A stretch of DNA of 64,000 nt from Acidimicrobiales bacterium (lineage in GTDB: Bacteria; Actinomycetota; Acidimicrobiia; Acidimicrobiales; Poriferisodalaceae). Below the pieces are notes generated by a model. That model worked only from the letters and a program-made list of their open reading frames with translations, was not told where the DNA came from and ran no database searches. Position numbers and translations under genes: made by a program. Below, piece by piece: positions 62,111 to 64,000 of the stretch. The number at the start of each line of letters is the position of its first letter. The stretch's first letter is position 1. Location: NCBI GenBank assembly GCA_041394185.1, contig JAWKIQ010000002.1, forward strand, positions 434,001 to 498,000, in the 5' to 3' direction.

Positions 62111-62926
62111 TCATTCCCCAGCAGCGTTGCCATGACCCAGAGCGGGGTCGGTGGTGGCGGGCTGACATCGGGGACACCAATACGAGACGCGCAACAGGTC
62201 ATCGCCGTGTTCGACCGACGAGACCGTGGCGCGGCAACGAGGGCAGTCGCGCCCCCCACGGCCATATACAGCCAGTCCATTGCCGAGCGTTCGCCGTTTG
62301 GCCCGGCCGAGGTTCTGGCGCAGCAGCCGCGACGCCCGCTGATACAGGCCCGATCGGGCTTGCTCGTCGAGGCTGTCGAGCCGGGCAAAGGGCGATACGC
62401 GTTCGAACCACAGCGCTTCAGACTTGTAGACGTTGCCGATTCCGGCAGCGATCGCCTGATCGAGCAATACGTCGGCCATCTGGCGTGATCCGTCGGAGCG
62501 TTCGAGGTTGACGGCAATCTGGTCGAAGTCGCAGTCGGGCAGACACAGGTCGGGGCCGATCCGCTGCCACGGCCTGAGCCCCGGCTCTTCGGGGTGATAA
62601 AGGCCCACTGTTGGCGCCGAGAAGCACACCGCCACGGCGTCGGGCACCTGAACCAGCGCCCGCATGGCGCCAGGGCTGCGCCGCCAGCGTTCGCCGGCTT
62701 TGTATAGGTGCCATACCCCGGTCATCTGAAGGTGTGTGTGCAACACGACACCGTCGTCGAAGGTGATCAGCAGGTGCTTGCCGCGAGCCTCGACCGCAGC
62801 CACACCAACCCCCCTGCGAGGGCCCTTCTTGCGATTGCGGTGCACCCGCAGATCGGTGACCGGCTGACCGACCAGCACCGGCCGCAGGGTGTTCGCATGG
62901 TTCCAGAGCGTGTCGCCCTCAGGCAC
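62111..62926 (-). CDS. nei2: DNA glycosylase/AP lyase of the Nei/Fpg family (Nei2-like)
   Basis: 271 residues from GTG 62926, which places the catalytic Pro2-Glu3 at the N-terminus (VPEGDTLW); an upstream extension would bury them. HTHLQMTGVWHL, the helix-two-turn-helix region AIAAGIGNVYKSEALW with the conserved Asn, and a C-terminal zinc finger with two CPRC pairs are visible. It removes oxidised bases and nicks the DNA by beta/delta elimination. It overlaps the end of lhr by 8 bp; pairing of Lhr and Nei2 genes is common in actinobacteria and points to a repair operon. Confidence 0.85.
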   Translation of the reverse strand: MPEGDTLWNHANTLRPVLVGQPVTDLRVHRNRKKGPRRGVGVAAVEARGKHLLITFDDGVVLHTHLQMTGVWHLYKAGERWRRSPGAMRALVQVPDAVAVCFSAPTVGLYHPEEPGLRPWQRIGPDLCLPDCDFDQIAVNLERSDGSRQMADVLLDQAIAAGIGNVYKSEALWFERVSPFARLDSLDEQARSGLYQRASRLLRQNLGRAKRRTLGNGLAVYGRGGRDCPRCRATVSSVEHGDDLLRVSYWCPRCQPATTDPALGHGNAAGE

Positions 62927-64000
62927 GATAGGTGGGCCCTTTGTAGCCGGCCGAGAAGCCGGCATCGATCAGGGCTTGGGCCAAGGGAGAGCCGTGGGCC
63001 GGCTCGCCGTCGATCTTGGCGACCTCCAGCGACTTCAGCCGCCGAGTGTCGACCAGCGCCCGCAGTGGGTCTATCCACACATCGATGGACTCGATGGCTG
63101 ACTCGAAGGTTGCGAGCGACCTGCCGCCCCGCTCGACGAACACCACCGGCTGTCCGTCGACGACAACGAGATAGGCGCCGGCGGTTCGCGACGGGCGCCC
63201 TGGCGACTGTGGCCATGGCAGGGTGGCGCCGTAGGGCTGGGCAGGGTCTACCGCCGACAGCACGTCGACCTGTGGCAACTCGGCGGCCTCGCGAAACTCA
63301 CGCAGCCGGTCGACGGCGCCAGAAGCCGCGAACTGGGCCCCGCCCAGGCCTTCTACGAAATAACCCCGCTTGACCTGGCCACGCTCTTCCAGAGCCCGAA
63401 GCACCGGATACACGGCAGCGAACCCTCCGACCACGCCGTCGCCAAGCGCGCCTTCTCGGGTCAACACGCCGTGTCGCTCGATCAGCTGAAGGGCCCTGAG
63501 GTGGGCCCGTTCGGTCTCGGTGGCGGGTTGAGCGAACAGTGAAGAGGTGCGCGACCAACGCCCGGCGGCCGACGGCGGGCCAACACGGCGCAGCTGCCCG
63601 GGCCGCGGCCTGCCTCTGGAGCCCCTGGCGGCGCGACCCGGACGCGAAGACGTGGCCGAAAGCATGGCCCGAACCGGGGCCAAGGTGTCGTTGGTGATTT
63701 CGCCGGCCCAGACGAGGTCCCACAACGCCGCCAAGACCTCGGCCTCGTCGGCCACTCCTGAAGCGCTGAACAGCTCTGGCCAGAACGAGGCACCACGCTC
63801 GGCAAGGTGTGAACGCAGGGCTTCGTGGACCGCGCCCTCGGGCGGGTCGTTGGGTGGGTCGAGCAGCAGGTGGGCCTGCTCGCGAAAAGCCAAGCGGATA
63901 CGACCATCGGAAGATCCGAGGCCTCCTGCGCCGGCCCACACCACGACGCCCGACGAGATCAGCGAGTCGAGGTCGGCGGGGCGAAAGTCTGCGACCCTCG
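62919..64000 (-). CDS. lhr: Lhr-type ATP-dependent helicase, C-terminal part (5' end outside window)
   Basis: The frame stays open to the last base of the window, so the gene begins further right; the GTG at 63944 is an internal codon. The visible 359 residues are the Lhr-CTD: RPADLDSLISSGVVVWAGAG, FWPELF, LWDLVWAGEITNDTLAPVRAM, ERHGVLTREG, VEGLGGAQFA and the last block KSLEVAKIDGEPAHGSPLAQALIDAGF (read in parts). Lhr is a large single-stranded-DNA-dependent ATPase/helicase of nucleic-acid repair. The helicase motifs are outside the window. It is translationally coupled to nei2. Confidence 0.85.
   Translation of the reverse strand, partial: RVADFRPADLDSLISSGVVVWAGAGGLGSSDGRIRLAFREQAHLLLDPPNDPPEGAVHEALRSHLAERGASFWPELFSASGVADEAEVLAALWDLVWAGEITNDTLAPVRAMLSATSSRPGRAARGSRGRPRPGQLRRVGPPSAAGRWSRTSSLFAQPATETERAHLRALQLIERHGVLTREGALGDGVVGGFAAVYPVLRALEERGQVKRGYFVEGLGGAQFAASGAVDRLREFREAAELPQVDVLSAVDPAQPYGATLPWPQSPGRPSRTAGAYLVVVDGQPVVFVERGGRSLATFESAIESIDVWIDPLRALVDTRRLKSLEVAKIDGEPAHGSPLAQALIDAGFSAGYKGPTYRA

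Overview
The window is a GC-rich chromosomal segment from an actinomycete-type bacterium. The evidence is strongly GC-biased codon use, frequent GTG/TTG starts, genes that look leaderless, a DUF222/HNH (13E12-type) gene, a class III cyclase-AAA-TPR protein, an Nei2-Lhr pair, a DUF3516-type Ski2-like helicase and a PPOX/F420-type flavin-binding fold protein. The gene mix resembles Acidimicrobiia-like actinobacteria, but that placement is inference. No gene track ends in a chromosomal or plasmid origin.

Layout. 1-5423: end of an HrpB helicase, an unknown protein, a TetR regulator, a HAD nucleotidase, PrmA and an exported trypsin-like protease. 5448-15317 (minus strand): a tightly overlapping operon for an unusual deoxysugar and its transfer. 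It holds two large glycosyltransferases, a small GT-A-like protein, a glucose-1-phosphate cytidylyltransferase (RfbF), an RfbH-type 3-dehydratase with its Fe-S cysteines, an RfbC-like 3,5-epimerase and two SDR sugar enzymes. This is the core of a CDP-3,6-dideoxyhexose pathway, but the 4,6-dehydratase is not in the window. 15438-24306: a CBS-less IMP dehydrogenase/GMP reductase, a MocR regulator divergent from a DUF3516 helicase, a small membrane protein, a probable selenoprotein of the GrdB family read through an in-frame UGA, a Nudix hydrolase and an exported repeat protein.

24488-36842 is a 12.35-kb integrative element in a tRNA-Arg(CCT) gene. It is bounded by a perfect 47-bp repeat, encodes a tyrosine integrase and an excisionase-like HTH protein, and has matching pairs of candidate integrase arm sites at both ends. 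Its cargo is a frameshifted DUF3800-like gene, a HEPN-type protein, a beta-propeller protein, a VapBC45-like toxin-antitoxin pair, a stand-alone GyrB-like ATPase lacking TOPRIM, an IS256-family insertion sequence, a lipoprotein, a membrane protein and a HEAT-repeat protein. An array of inverted 11-bp repeats lies between the HTH gene and the insertion sequence.

36957-64000 returns to chromosome. It holds a flavin monooxygenase broken by one amber codon and divergent from a TetR gene; a DUF222/HNH gene; membrane proteins; an Hsp70-PQQ fusion; an SbcCD/YhaNO-like pair; an HtrA protease; an APH-like kinase; a HAD hydrolase and a 3-hydroxyacyl-CoA dehydrogenase; the cyclase-AAA-TPR regulator; a MacB/FtsX-type ABC exporter; a PPOX-fold protein; Nei2; and the C-terminal part of Lhr.

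The strongest points for follow-up are the UGA-encoded selenoprotein with a SECIS-like hairpin at 21379-21410, and the tRNA-Arg island, with its GyrB-like ATPase, VapBC and HEPN genes as a candidate defence or stability module.
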